From positions 1,288,669 to 1,352,668 of the forward strand of contig LR746276.1 in assembly GCA_902729315.2 (NCBI GenBank): a DNA stretch of 64,000 nt, given 5' to 3'. This stretch comes from Spirodela intermedia (taxonomy: Eukaryota; Streptophyta; Magnoliopsida; Alismatales; Araceae). Made by a program: the position numbers and the translations under genes. Under the pieces are notes generated by a model. The model saw only the letters and a program-made list of their open reading frames with translations. It did not search any database and had not been told where the DNA came from. Each line of letters starts with the position of its first letter. Positions within the stretch are counted from its first letter, which is position 1. This document shows positions 25,386-36,950 of this stretch, piece after piece.

Positions 25386-25690
25386 TTAAAAACGTGAGCT
25401 TGCTTTCAATGGCCGTCGAAGGGGATTAAAAGAAAAAAAACCCGGGCTGGGTGGAGAGGGCCCACTGTCAGAGCCCGCCACGCAGCGGGGCCCACTTCTC
25501 CTGCTGCGGTGACACGCCACTGGGAGGGCGTTTTGGGCGCCAAGAGCGGAGTCATCGTCCCGCCTTCCCTTTGAAAACGTGCTCCACTTTCTCTCTCTAG
25601 GCCCCCAGTTCCCGCCCGCTACCGCGTTATATCCCGCCCACGAAGCCCGAAGATACAGACCAGGCAGTACCACACTTTCTCTCGCTATCT
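23323..25690. other. AT-rich intergenic DNA
   Basis: A poly-T run (about 23450-23468) follows the PPR 3' end. From 23.5 to 25.3 kb the DNA is strongly AT-rich with only short frames, probably decayed transposon sequence, though I see no diagnostic motif. A GA repeat lies at about 25335-25384, and a GC-rich leader-like region begins at about 25.45 kb. Confidence 0.5.
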
Positions 25691-25774
25691 CCCTCGCCCT
25701 CCCCCTTCCCTCCTCATCCTCTCGCCGGCGGCGCCGCCTTGGTCGGTAGCTCTGCTTCTTCCGATCAGCCCGCC

Positions 25775-26221
25775 ATGAACCAGAGAGTGCGGAGCCCCAA
25801 GAGGTCCTTGGCGGCGGGGACGTCGCCGTCGAAGGTGGAAGAGAGGTTCCACAAGTTCCTCCGCCCTGGGGCCCTCGCCAGGCTACGGGACGCTCGGATC
25901 AGCACCTCCTCCCGGTCGCCGAGATCTGCCACCCTCCTCCTCCTCGCCGCCAGGAACCACCGCCTCTCTCCGCCATCGCCGCCGTCCCCAGGGGACGGGG
26001 GCGGCGCCGCCGTGGGGCCGCAGATATCGGCGGCGGTCGTCGATGGCTCCCCCTTCTTCGCGGGTTGCAGGACTCGCGGGCCGCGCTGCCCTCAGAGGAA
26101 AAAGCTGCTCGCAGCGAGGGCTATGTTCTTGATCCCCGGGAGCCCCGTCGGTCCGGACGCGCCGCTCGATGACCTCCCTCACCTGGACCATTTGACCTCC
26201 GATCTCCTCCTTGCGCACTGA
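25775..26221 (+). CDS. Small Pro/Ser/Arg-rich protein of unknown function
   Basis: A GC-rich frame of 148 aa starts at ATG 25775, after a C/T-rich leader with a CTCTCGC tract. The frame is open a little further upstream without another good ATG. The product begins MNQRVRSPKRS, then has a Lys/Arg/Phe-rich stretch (VEERFHKFLRPGALARLRD), a low-complexity Pro/Ser/Gly middle, and a hydrophobic-acidic C-terminus with FLIPGSPVGPDAP and DLPHLDHL. I know no named domain. Codon composition like the flanking GC-rich genes, a clean leader and an AT-richer 3' flank favour a real gene. The FHKFLRPGALARLRD block is the part most likely to be conserved in other plants. Confidence 0.6.
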   Translation: MNQRVRSPKRSLAAGTSPSKVEERFHKFLRPGALARLRDARISTSSRSPRSATLLLLAARNHRLSPPSPPSPGDGGGAAVGPQISAAVVDGSPFFAGCRTRGPRCPQRKKLLAARAMFLIPGSPVGPDAPLDDLPHLDHLTSDLLLAH

Positions 26222-26867
26222 TTTGACGATTGCTTTCGTGGGAGGGGACCCCCCACCCCGTGCTGTATCTCCATTCTTTCATTGTTGGGAATTGCAGAGG
26301 AGGGAGTGGGGAAATGTAAGGGAAAGGGAAACCCCTTCTGGTTTCTCCTTCCCCTTACTGTGTAGATCAGGTGATAGATGATCGGCGGATCTATGTCCAG
26401 CTAACCAGAAACCCCAACTTGTGGATGCAGCTGCCTTCGTTTCGTCTCTTCCGATGTAATCATCCACCTCTGTATCACAGAAAAAAAAAAGAATCTCAGT
26501 CTTGACGATCTTGCTCCATCTCTCTTCCCAGAAAAGACGACGACGATGTTCCTGTTCATCAATTGATCGAGGCTCACACTGTTCTAACGCCCATTCATCC
26601 AAGATCCAGATGAGATCTTGCTCAAATCGAGCTCCTTTCATCTTCAGATTCGATGAACATGCGGGTTGATCTTGTTCATCAAATACATCAGGGGAACATC
26701 TGGCTCTCAGGAAATTCATGCTTCATTACAGAAACCAAAGACACTGGCATTGGATCACGTCCATCTCCATGAACTACTAAAAAAAAGGGAACAGATTCAC
26801 ACAGTGAGACAGATCTCCGAGGTTCCTGCACGACATGAACACCACCAGCCCTGCGAACTCGACCCTC
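26222..26867. other. Convergent 3' regions
   Basis: This spacer lies between two converging genes, the small frame to the left and TTL to the right. It holds their 3' UTRs. The 146-codon minus frame at 26279-26719 shows no family signature. Confidence 0.4.
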
Positions 26868-29800
26868 CTAGCTTCCACGGTAGGTAGAGAAGGAGAAGGG
26901 GGAGAGCAGCAGGGGAACATGGAAATGCTCAGATCTCTGTGACTCCCTCACCTCAAACACGATGCTCACATATGGGAAGAACCCAGATGGAATGTACTTC
27001 CCCGTGTTGAAGCTAATCCGATAAACACCTGGTGTGATGTGGTCGACGATGCCCATGAGGGCGCCGCTCCTGCCATCAGAGTCTGTGATGGACGACCCTT
27101 GAGGAACCCAACCGCCTGAGTCCGAGCCCTTGAATGATGGGTAGCCATGGGCTCCTTTCCACATCTCCAGGTGAACCTCCACTCCTGATGCTGGGCAGCC
27201 ATGGGCGACATCCAAGATGTGGGTGGTGATGGGGGGTCGAGACCGGCGGCTAGCTGTTGCTCCTGTATCGCCGATCTTGCCGCCGGAGGCCTTCGGGGAA
27301 GTGGTGAGATGCCCACCGATCACACCTATACGGCCTTGGATGCATCAGATGTCAGGGCTTTGACATGAAAGCTAATGGCTACAACAAGAAGATATCTCCA
27401 TGAAATTGTGTTTTCTGCTTCAGCGGCAAGAGAGGAGAGGAGGGAATCATCTTAAGTTAGCTCCGGCCATCGCCAGAGTCTCAGCCAGCAAAGCCTCCCT
27501 GGCTGCTTCCACCTCAAAACGCCGCGAAGGAGAGAATGAGGTCGAGGTGTTGGGATTCGAAGTAATCGGTGTATGGGAGCAACCCATACAAAGATATTTT
27601 GATCGTAGAGGTCCCAGGATTGCAGTAGAAGCAGATATTCAGAAGTATGATACACTGGAAGCAGCGGGCCATGAAGATGTTCTCTCGAGAAGGATGCCCG
27701 GGTGTCCAAGCCCAGAGCCCTCTGTTTTTGTTTGGGGTTTGATCCTAACACGATAAGGGCCAACATGGAAGATTATGGAGCATAAGTTGAATGGAAGGCT
27801 TGTGAGAAAGAGGAGATCAGGAGATGAGGGGACAGGAATTTGAGAACAGATCACGGATTGGTGGTGATGATGATTGAGTTGAGCTCCAAGAAAAACCCTA
27901 CCTGAGATCTGATAGGTTTTAAGGTCAAGTACCCCTCTCATCAGGATGATTAGAACAGAAGGCCCATGTGGCTTTGAATTTTCTGGAGTCATCCAATGAT
28001 GGCAAGAACATAAACCCCTTGTTCTTCATAAATTTCATCAGGGGTGTTGAGAGAGACAGCTGGGTAAGTCAATTATAGTGATGAAGGAATAAATTGACCA
28101 CATCCCTAAGCCCTAAACAGCTTGCCACCATGCATCATGGAATATTTTCAGCTTAATAGTCGCAAAAACGCGGTGCATATTTACCGAAACCCTCTTTTCC
28201 ATCAACAATTCTCCCATTTATTGGTGTCTATTGTCGATATATTTACAGCCAGACATGCTTCCAGATATGTTTCAGTTATGCCAGCATGATGAGAGGAAAA
28301 TTAGGAAAAATGAGATTTTTCTGTGGGTACCTCCGGCTACAGAGGATGGGTTAGTGTCAACTTGGTCCATTGTCTCTGGAGTTGTTCCATCCTTGGCGGT
28401 GAAAAGCTTAGAAAGGCGTATCTCGATAATTTTCATTTCCTCCTGCGCTGCATTCTCAAGCTCAACTATGGGCCTGTTTGGATATCGTTTCTACAGCAAA
28501 ATGAAACAGTCAGACCTTCAAGCAGGATACCAGATGAGATGTCGAGCTTAGAGAGAATAAAGATGATGAAGAACAGGACAGAACACAAGCAAGGTTCCAG
28601 ATATATAACTACATAAGCAATAGGATCAAGAAGCGAAAAAGAAGAAGAAAATAATCGGTTTACAATATAAAATCACGGATATTATTTGAAAGCAAGTTTG
28701 TAGATAACCCCTGATCGTCGTCTTCGAATTTCCCATTCATACCACTGATTTTACGCTTTGTATCAATGTAAGTGAACAGCACACCCCTATTCACCTAGAT
28801 GTTAGGGCAGATGTTGTGCCACAAAGATAATATCTGCGAACGGGATAAATTTTCCAGAAAATAAATTACTTTAAGCCAAGAAAAATGCAATAGTTTACGG
28901 CATAAAAATGCTATAGAGAAATCAAATTGGATAATTAGCAGGAAAATATGAAAGTGAGTTAAGCATCTATCTAACTAGAAGAACTAGAAAAGATCAAATG
29001 GACTGCAACCACAACTGAGTTGATGGGGATTTAGGACGGCAATTATACCAGTAATTACAGATGATGAATAGAAAAATACATTTAACGAGAAGGATTCCTT
29101 CATGCTTGAAAATACATAATAAATATGGATGAAAGAAAAACACGTAACTCTTAAATCTCGAAGAAAACCCAATTCAAGGATAGCCCAGGATGGCGATGAT
29201 AGACAGAGAAAGTTACTAAAATATCAGATCAACAAACCTTCAATTCAGTAAGAATTTCTTGCATGCCTTTCCCAGATGCACATATGAGAAAAATAAATCC
29301 AAACTTTTCCTTGTACCGAGCATTCCATTCAATTAGTTCCTGCAGAATAGGAGGGATGACTATATCAAAAACACATCCGGGTCAGGTAACTGTAATTGTG
29401 CACTGCACGCTGAGAATGAGGTGAGAGAGACCTACCTGGAAGGTGGAATCTGTCGCAGCAGACAATGCAGCCGACTGCTCTTCCTGGCTCCATCTATTTC
29501 ACGAAATTACCGTTTAATTATTGATCTAATGGAAGTTAGAAGCTAAGCCTGTCGTCGCTGCACTAAACGAACTTAACTTTGAAATTGGCTTGGATGTCGC
29601 CCCGATCTCCGGGTGGGCGGCGAAGGATTCGAGCCAGCCATTGACGTCCACCTGCGGAACGGATTCGGCACGACAAGCCATTACAAGATGGGGGGGGGGG
29701 AGAGAGAGAGAGAGAATTGTGCCGGCGGCGCTGACCTTATTGAACCAGATGTCACGGGCGGCGCTGGCGGCGTGATGGTAGTCCGCAAAGGGGCCGGCAG

Positions 29801-29873
29801 CGACCATTTCTCTGGCGAACCTCGTGCTCCCGCTGCAGGACTTGAAGTCCTCCGCTACGCACCCCGAATCCAT
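26868..29873 (-). CDS. TTL: Bifunctional urate-degradation enzyme TTL (OHCU decarboxylase plus 5-hydroxyisourate hydrolase)
   Basis: Six exons on the minus strand: 29873-29736, 29651-29578, 29493-29436, 29339-29238, 28490-28331 and 27334-26868. Phases close exactly to 332 aa. The N-terminal half is OHCU decarboxylase: FKSCSGSTRFAREM, ARDIWFNKVDVNGWLESFAAHPEIG with its catalytic His, then WNARYKEKFGFIFLICASGK and KRYPNRPIVELENAAQEEM. The C-terminal half (about 210-332) is the transthyretin-like HIU hydrolase, with RPPITTHILDV, SDGRSG, GVYRISFNTGKY, FFPYVSIVFEV, HFHVPLLLSPFSFSTYRGS; the catalytic His/Arg residues and the closing YRGS are all present. Together these two steps turn hydroxyisourate into S-allantoin, after urate oxidase, in peroxisomes. 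Residues 179-187 form an internal PTS2 (R-I-x5-H-L). It lies at the exon 5/6 junction, where two acceptors allow it to be kept or removed. Intron 5 is about 1 kb. Confidence 0.96.
27326..27335 (-). promoter_or_regulatory. Two in-frame 3' splice sites deciding the TTL PTS2
   Basis: Reading the minus strand, the intron can end at ...CCAAG (exon from 27334) or nine bases later at ...GTATAG (exon from 27325). Both leave phase 1 intact. The upstream site yields G-R-I-G-V-I-G-G-H-L, a complete PTS2; the downstream site drops the G-R-I codons and yields G-V-I-G-G-H-L, which lacks the essential Arg. Alternative splicing of an internal PTS2 is known for Arabidopsis TTL and reported as conserved among plants. 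Use of both sites here is inference. Confidence 0.7.
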
Positions 29874-30060
29874 CCTTCACTCTTCCTTCTCGCTGTTTCT
29901 CTCTCTCTCTCTCTCAAGGGCAGCTGAGACTGACCAGAATCTCTCGACCGCTGCAGGAGCGCATGAGATTGCAGGAGGTCCGAGGAGAGATCAATCGGAT
30001 CTGCGGGCTGCGGGCCGGTCCGGGCATTGGCCCGCTATTTGTAAAGCCCGGGAGGTCCAT

Positions 30061-30104
<44 letters not shown>

Positions 30105-30660
30105 TCACATTTTCGAAAGCCCATTCTTGAATATAATCTCAGAAAATGTAAAAATCATGGTCAATTCCGAATAATCCGAGATTAAATGTTTCTGCACCAT
30201 TTACTGCATCCTATTAACATTTATACTCTCTCTCTCTCTCTCTCTCTCTCATATAATCACACTTTCCAAAAACATTTTTGAATATAATCTCATAAAATAT
30301 AAAAATCATGGTCAATTCCGAATAATTTTAGATCTCCTGTTTTGCACCATTTATTGAATCTTAATAACCTTTACTCTCTCTCTCTCTCTCTCTCTCTCTT
30401 AATCACATTCCCAAAACCTATTTTTAAATATAGTAATAAAATGTAAAAGTATAGTCAAATCCCAAGAAAATGAGATTTAATGTTTTGCACCATTTAGTGC
30501 ATATTATTAACCTTTCTACTCTCTCTCTCTCTCTCTCTCTCTCCTAATTACACTTTCGAAAACCATTTTTTAAAATAATCTCATAAAATGTAAAAATCAC
30601 GGCCAATTGCAAAAAAATTGAGATTAAATATATTTTGCACCATTTCGTGGGTCTTATTAT
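30061..30660. repeat. Four-unit tandem repeat, each unit with its own CT tract
   Basis: CT tracts of 25-42 bp begin at about 30061, 30225, 30373 and 30518. Each is followed by a related 115-bp AT-rich core containing AATCACA, ATAATCTCA, AATGTAAAAAT, GTCAATT and TTTTGCACCATTT blocks. Spacing is about 164, 148 and 146 bp. The units differ by small substitutions and indels, so the array is not very recent. It lies about 190 bp upstream of the TTL start codon. Confidence 0.93.
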
Positions 30661-31066
30661 CAATAGATTAGGACGATCTAGTCATAGGATTAAAAACAGA
30701 TAAATCTCATGGGGATTGGGGGGGCTTTCCAGTAAATAGAGTGGGCCCACAAATTGAAAATGAAAGAGGCTCGCTACAACGCCTGAAAATTGAAGTGAGC
30801 TAGATAAGGTTAGATTGACCGCTTAATCATACTCGGATCCTTCATTTTCTTCTCTCTCGCAATCATGTGACTGAAGTCTCTCATAATTATGTTCGGCCCT
30901 TAATTCACATTTATAGCAACTTTTATAAGCTACATGCTATTTTTTTCACATAGTTTTAAAAAAATCGCCAAATCGAGAGGAATATTTGCATTATAATAAA
31001 TGGTTTCTTTTTTGGGATAAAAAATCAGCTAAAAAAAGATGCCATTTTCAATAAACTAAGATTTTT
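30661..31066. other. Intergenic DNA
   Basis: AT-rich spacer between the tandem array and the AP2M-like duplicate. No frame or motif of note. Confidence 0.4.
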
Positions 31067-31067
31067 T

Positions 31068-32330
31068 AGAGAGAGAGAGAGACAGATAGAGAGAGAAGAC
31101 AAACCTTAGGGGTTACAAATAATTTTATTTAATTCAGGGTACATTAGTTATGGATATTTTTTTTGGGGTTTATAGCTGAGCCAGGGATCTTCTCTCCCTC
31201 GGGCGTTTATAAGAGGAAAGCGAGGGGGGGAGCTCAGACGACCTCTGGATATCTCCGTCACTGCTGCATTCTCCACCACTTCCCATTGTAGGATCACGAG
31301 GCCCACGGCGGCCTCATCAATCGCCTCTGCCGCGAAGATGTCGGGTAGGTGCGCTTGCTCTCCTTCTAGATTAATTTCGAGCTCAACGGACATGCTCCTG
31401 GCGGTGCCAATTCTGATGTTCTTAAAATCCGATTTCTGTGAGTGTAAGAAACATCCATTGGAGTTTTCACCTCTTTCATTTAACGGAAGAGGATTTTTAG
31501 CCCTCCAAATGTTAAATGGCCGAATTTTGGACTTTCTGTTTGGTGGATCAGACGGTGGATTAAATATACATTTGAGAGCTAGGTATTGCCATTCGGATTA
31601 GAGTTTATCATCTTCCGGTATCTATTTTGGCATTATACTTCTAAGAGTTGAGAGTCGACTGCTCAAGAATCATTTCATTTTTATTAGATCTCAAGTGGAC
31701 ATGTTTTCAGAATTCTGCCAGTCTGAACTCTCGAGCTTTTATTGGTACTCTCCTGATGCAAAGAGCATGCAATATTTTGACTCTACATCCGTGGGAGGTA
31801 AAAATTACAGCCAATTGGACGTTGCCTGTTGGGAAAAGTTGACTCAAGTGACTATTAATTTGAATCGTTACATGGGAATTACCTAATCAGGATAGGTTGA
31901 TCACTATGTTAGATGGCAAAGCCGGCAGAGAGAGCCCCAGGGTTTGGATTATATGAAAGGTTAGTTCTTCATGGTAGTGATACAAACCTTTTTTTTTCCA
32001 GGGGATAGCTTCACTGAGTAAAATTTAGTATTGGCAATATTAAAAGCCTATCAATTGATGAAAATTCCTCATTTAGAGTCCAAAAAGCCCTCAAATTTTA
32101 TTGTGCTGACCGTTTGCCCCAAGAAATATGACCGTTTCTTGGATATCTTCCATTTTAACGTAAACTAGAATAAGCAATGCCTCCCGATACATTCTCTACC
32201 AATCAAGGCTCATCCATTTGTAACAAATCTCTGGTGTCATCCCCTGAAAATAAATTTTCTCAGGCTTATTGCAATTCAATCTGGTCCATCAAGGGAGTCA
32301 AACACTAAGCCAGGTTAAGAAGGGCCAATA
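31068..32330 (+). pseudogene. Truncated, diverged duplicate of the AP2M promoter/exon 1/intron 1 region
   Basis: This segment aligns by eye along its length with 36.9-38.6 kb, the start of AP2M. Shared landmarks, in the same order, are a GA tract; an AGGGTA..TTAGTT block; CCTCTGGATATCTCC versus CCTGGATCTCTCTCC; ATCAATCGCCTCT; the exon 1 end and donor GATGTCGGGTAGGTGC; TCTAGATTAATTTCGAGCTC; ATTGCCATTCGGATTAGA; TCTGAACTC.CGAGCT; GGGAATTAC; CCCAAGAAAT; and TCATCCCCTGA.AATA. An internal deletion of about 260 bp relative to AP2M has removed the start codon and most of exon 1; the junction shows CTC microhomology. No AP2M exon 2 or later exon follows. It is therefore a start-less fragment, but its splice donor is intact. 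Confidence 0.85.
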
Positions 32331-34234
32331 AATCTCAGGTTGGCTTTGGAGAGTGTGAGGCTGCTGGAGGAGAAGAGGAGGTGGCAGAGAAGTGTGGCAT
32401 CGTGAACACTGTTGTCTACCATCCTTCACACTTGTCATGCACCGACGGATGGCTAGATTCTTAGTTATTTGTCTTGTCTTCTCTCCCATGGGAAACCCCT
32501 GTTTTGAAGCATAATTTGAGTCTCATATCATCTTTTGTTTCGGGTTTTGCATTGTGCAATTTTTTTTTGTTGGCATCAGTCCCCAGTTGCATTAAGGTTT
32601 TGCTGAGTTGAAGACTGAGTGAACGTGGGAGTTGTGGAAGGATAGAGGTCTGGTGCCTAGGAGGAAGTAAATATAATAGGCTGTGCTTTTTTTTCATTTT
32701 TTTTTGAGGTAATGTGGCTATCTGAAAGAATAGCTATAAATTCTCTCACACCTCTCACCAAATTCAGATTAAATTCCCTTTTTGAGACAGCTTGACATAA
32801 TATGCTGTTGTTTGTGCGCAATCCGTCAAAGAGAATTTTCTTCAACTTATTTTTTGCCAGAATGGGAGGGACATGTGGAGTCCAATGAAAAGCGAGAGCT
32901 TTCTTATGAAGCAGATAAAAAAAAACATTTTTAGGATAGAGAGGCTGCCGTTATTCCAATAGTCTTGTGATTTCTGGAATAACTTTTAGTACACACAGCT
33001 ATAGTGTTAAAAGATGATTTGAAGTTTGGCGATGCATAAATTGGAACTACATATATTTTGAAGATTGACGGGCGTCAATTTCTTATATTCATCATGTTAT
33101 CTGATATACATGAACCCAAGAGTTGAGGGTAGGAAAATGAGCCTATGTTTATCACTTTTTCATCCTCTGTGTGCTTTATTTTCTCACAAATGTAAAAAGT
33201 AACAACCAGGAAATGCTTTCAGCTACAGGATGCAAGAGAGATTGGCTTTTTAAAAATTCATGTGAAAGAACGAAATTATTGTAGGCTGTTTATCCGTTTA
33301 ATTGAAGATCTTTGAGTTTTATCTATAGAATATTTTTAGAATAGATACAACACATGCATTGAAAATGTTGTTAATAGTTTATTAAATTACTATTGGCGCA
33401 CCTACTTCTTGAAAGTATTTATAATGCTTATGTTACTGTAAAGTAACAATCCTCATACACTGGTAGAATCCTGAGAGCTTTTTGAAAAACGAAAAGTCAA
33501 GTCTTTCATAGTGTTAAGCCAAATTAGTTCTTACACAGATTTCCTAAGGCTTTGTGTTTTACGATTGAGGCTGAATACAGGAGAGTTCATGTGTCGCTTT
33601 CCATTCCTTTTTATTTTATGCAATCATTCACAATAAGTTATAGGCAATGCAGTTAGTGAATAGGTATAGGAAATTTTTATGGTGGCATCAAAAGTAGCAG
33701 TTGATAGCAAAAATGTTGGTCAATAATTAAGTATCCTCTTTCATACCCTAAAAAAAAAAAAAAGGAAAAAAGAAGAAAAAGAGAACACATTCACACCAAC
33801 CTCAATGTATATGTAGGTCTCCACGTCAGGGACCTTTGTGATTTTAAGTATGTCTTCTATATTTATTGGAATAACGGTTATTGCTCGAACGATAAACATT
33901 TCTTTTGTTAATCCCATAAATTCCATACACTTAATCATTGTCATGTTAGTACTTATTTGTCAGTTACCTATAACTGAGGAAGACACTGTATCATCTTATA
34001 TCTACTCGATGATCTGAAACAATTCTAATGCACCCATTTCCCATAACTTTCAAGTTCGAATATTTTTTCTGTTGATTTTTTGTATATTAATTAAAGATAG
34101 AAACTATATTTCTATTTTTGCTAGCATCTTACATAGTCTTCAAACCATCATGATACATGTTGACAACGTTGCTGTCCAAAACTTTTCAGGTGTCAATTCC
34201 TCTCAGCTTTTTAAGCAAGGAACGTGTTTGTAAT
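32331..34234. other. Spacer and possible 5' UTR/intron of EYA
   Basis: No coding sequence is recognised. AG acceptors preceded by pyrimidines (CAAAACTTTTCAG ending at 34189, CAATTCCTCTCAG ending at 34205) lie shortly before the EYA ATG, so at least part of this stretch may be an intron in the EYA leader. Confidence 0.4.
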
Positions 34235-36474
34235 ATGGATAAGTCATTGGGGAACGCATTCACTTACTCCAAGCGAAATAACCTGGCTCCTCCACTTTCC
34301 AACATAGAAGGTCCCTTAAATGTATATATTTGGGACATGGATGAAACGCTTATATTACTGAAATCTTTGCTTGAGGGGACATATGGAGTTGCCATTGGCT
34401 CAAAGGATGTACAAAAGGGAAGGGAAATAGGGAAACATTGGGAGAATCGTATTCTACAAGTTTGTGATGATATGTTCTTTTACGAGCAAGTAAGATTCAT
34501 CTCGAATTCCCCTTTTTTTAGCATTTATCTTTCTGAGTCGCGTTTGAGCCTACTTTGAGTTTTGGTACATAATGGGTTATGTCTCAACTATGCTCTTGGG
34601 CATGAATCATACAAGAATTTAGGACATGACATCTAATATCTATTTCTTTTTTGACATGTCACGAAACAGGTTGAAAATTATAATGAACCATTCATCACCG
34701 CTCTAAGGGACTATGATGATTTGCAAGACTTGTCTGATTATGATTTCAAGTCCGACGGCTTCACTGCCCCTTTTGATGATGATAACAAAAGGAAGCTTGC
34801 ATACAGGTTTCGCACCATTGCACAGAAGTATGAACAGGTGCTGATCGATGACAACCTTTCTCCATGATGATGTTTGTTCTTGTTGGTGATGTAACTACGG
34901 TAGCATGGTTTCCATTTCTTGAAACCAATATAGTCACGCCTCATCTTACTATAAAATCTTCTGGGATTTTTTTCTTCTTTGGAACTAAGATTAGATTATG
35001 AGAAGACTTTAATGGGTATTGATTTACGAAAATCAAATCTGCTTCAGTAATTTATAGGTGGTGATTATCTAAAACATGAAAGGCCAAAGTTGTACCTGAA
35101 AGCCTATCCGAAGAAATGATATAATTCTATTATAAAGATATCTTATTTGGATCCAGACATTCCTCCCAAGAACTTGGGATCTTTTAGATCTACAATGCTG
35201 CTGCTATGAATATCTAATCATCCAAGATTATTTCTCTGAACTTTCAATCTAGGAGAGTTGATTATTTTCTCCTTGGTCACTGCAGGGCTTGCACAATATC
35301 ATTGATGAAGGAATGATTAAGCTGTGGGATGATCTATATAGTTTGACCGATAAATATGCTGATGGGTGGCTTTCCTCTGGTATGCGGCTACATACATCTC
35401 TTCACCATTTTTATTACAGCTCTGTATTTGCCTCAGCTTTCTTTTTTACTGTAATATCTCGTTACATGAAATAAATGCTCACAAAGTTCCATTTTTGCAT
35501 TTTGATTGAATTATGTACATTTATTCTTGTTTTATTTTTAATCTCGGTGCTTGATCATGCAGCCCGCACTTTATTAGATGACATTTCCAACAGAAATAAA
35601 TCGTTGACCAATCAACTTGAAACTGAGAATACAGCTGATTCTTCATCTGCGAAATGCCAAAATATCAACGTCCTGGTTACCTCCGGATCATTGATTCCCA
35701 GCCTTGTCAAATGCTTACTGTTCCGGTTGGATGGCCTGATTGCCCATGAGAACGGTCAGTACTCTCTCCTGGATCATCTACTCTGGACGACTAGAACCAC
35801 TCTTGTCGCATGATCCATTCATATGGCTCCAGATCTCATCATCAAAAGCGCTGCAATCTTTTATCACGCATGAAAAATATTTATTTTAATCGTTTTTCTT
35901 CAATCTTGACAAAAATATTCAGTAAACCCTCCCTCTCAAGTCTCGGTTTCTAGCACCATAATTTGCTTAATGCGCGTACATAATCAGATTATTGGTTCTA
36001 GAAATATAGATTAATGATCTAATTTCCTGATTCTTGGCAAAATATTTATCAGATCCTCTCATTATTTTCCTCTGCTACAAACTTTCATCACCATTGGTTG
36101 ATTGTTTTCAATAACCCATATGCATGATCTTCATGCAGTCGAATTATTGATGCTAAAACTATATAATTCATGATCTAATATCTAGAATCCCCGCAAATGA
36201 TTCATCAGTCTACAGTTCCTGGGAGGTGGGAAAGCTTCAGTGCTTCAAGTGGATCAAGGAGCAGTTCTCTGGGGCCGAGGCCCGATTCTGTGTGATCGGA
36301 GATGGACCGGAAGAGTGCGGAGCAGCTGAGATCATGCGGTGGCCCTTCGTCAAGATCGACCTGCATCCGAGTGGAAGCGGCCATCGATTCCCCGGGTTGA
36401 CTTTGAAGATGCTGGGCTACTACATGGACGCTGTGTATGGGGGATCCGAATCTGAAAAGTCCGAAGGAGAGTGA
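34235..36474 (+). CDS. EYA: Eyes-absent homologue (EYA), HAD-family protein tyrosine phosphatase
   Basis: Five coding exons: 34235-34489, 34670-34837, 35286-35379, 35563-35754 and 36209-36474, all GT-AG, 324 aa. The start is the first ATG in frame after probable 3' splice sites; an extra upstream coding exon cannot be excluded. The HAD catalytic motif IWDMDETL is at about 32-39, with Asp34 as nucleophile and Asp36 as acid/base. Further matches to plant EYA are ILQVCDDMFFYEQVENYNEP, DLSDYDF, NKRKLAYRFR, KYADGWLSSAR, VLVTSGSLIPSLVKCLLFRL (HAD motif II/III region), VYSSWEVGKLQCFKWIKE and the metal-binding IGDGPEEC. The product should be a Mg2+-dependent tyrosine phosphatase. Unlike animal EYA it has only the catalytic domain, without an N-terminal transactivation region. 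The biological role in plants is poorly known. Next to AP2M in the same orientation, about 1 kb apart. Confidence 0.94.
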
Positions 36475-36899
36475 GCACATGCGCAGCAAGCACTAGTGTT
36501 TAAAGACCATTTATTCTCGTCTCTGATTGGTTGACAGCGGGAGGTCAACCGACTCGTTGCCTTATGTAAGTTATAGCGATGTACATACGAGTACCCGTTG
36601 ACTCCGGATTCTGGACTCGATGCCTTGAGGATGTTGCGTCACTCGTGGTCAACGGGGTTGGATGGCTTGGAGATGGAGATGGGAGCTGTTACTGGGCCTC
36701 ATCAGCTTCATGGAATGTCTCCATTGGTCGAGCTTCTGGGGTAAAATCTTCAGGCTGGGTTGACTAGAGAGCGTGGGATTTTTGGTAGAACCATGGTCAA
36801 CTCTTGTGTTCTTGCTGCCAGGCCAAGTTATCTAGTCCAACGCACTTGACCCTCTCTCTCTCCTTCTACCTCCCTCCCTCCTCTCCCTTTCCATGAACG

Positions 36900-36950
<51 letters not shown>

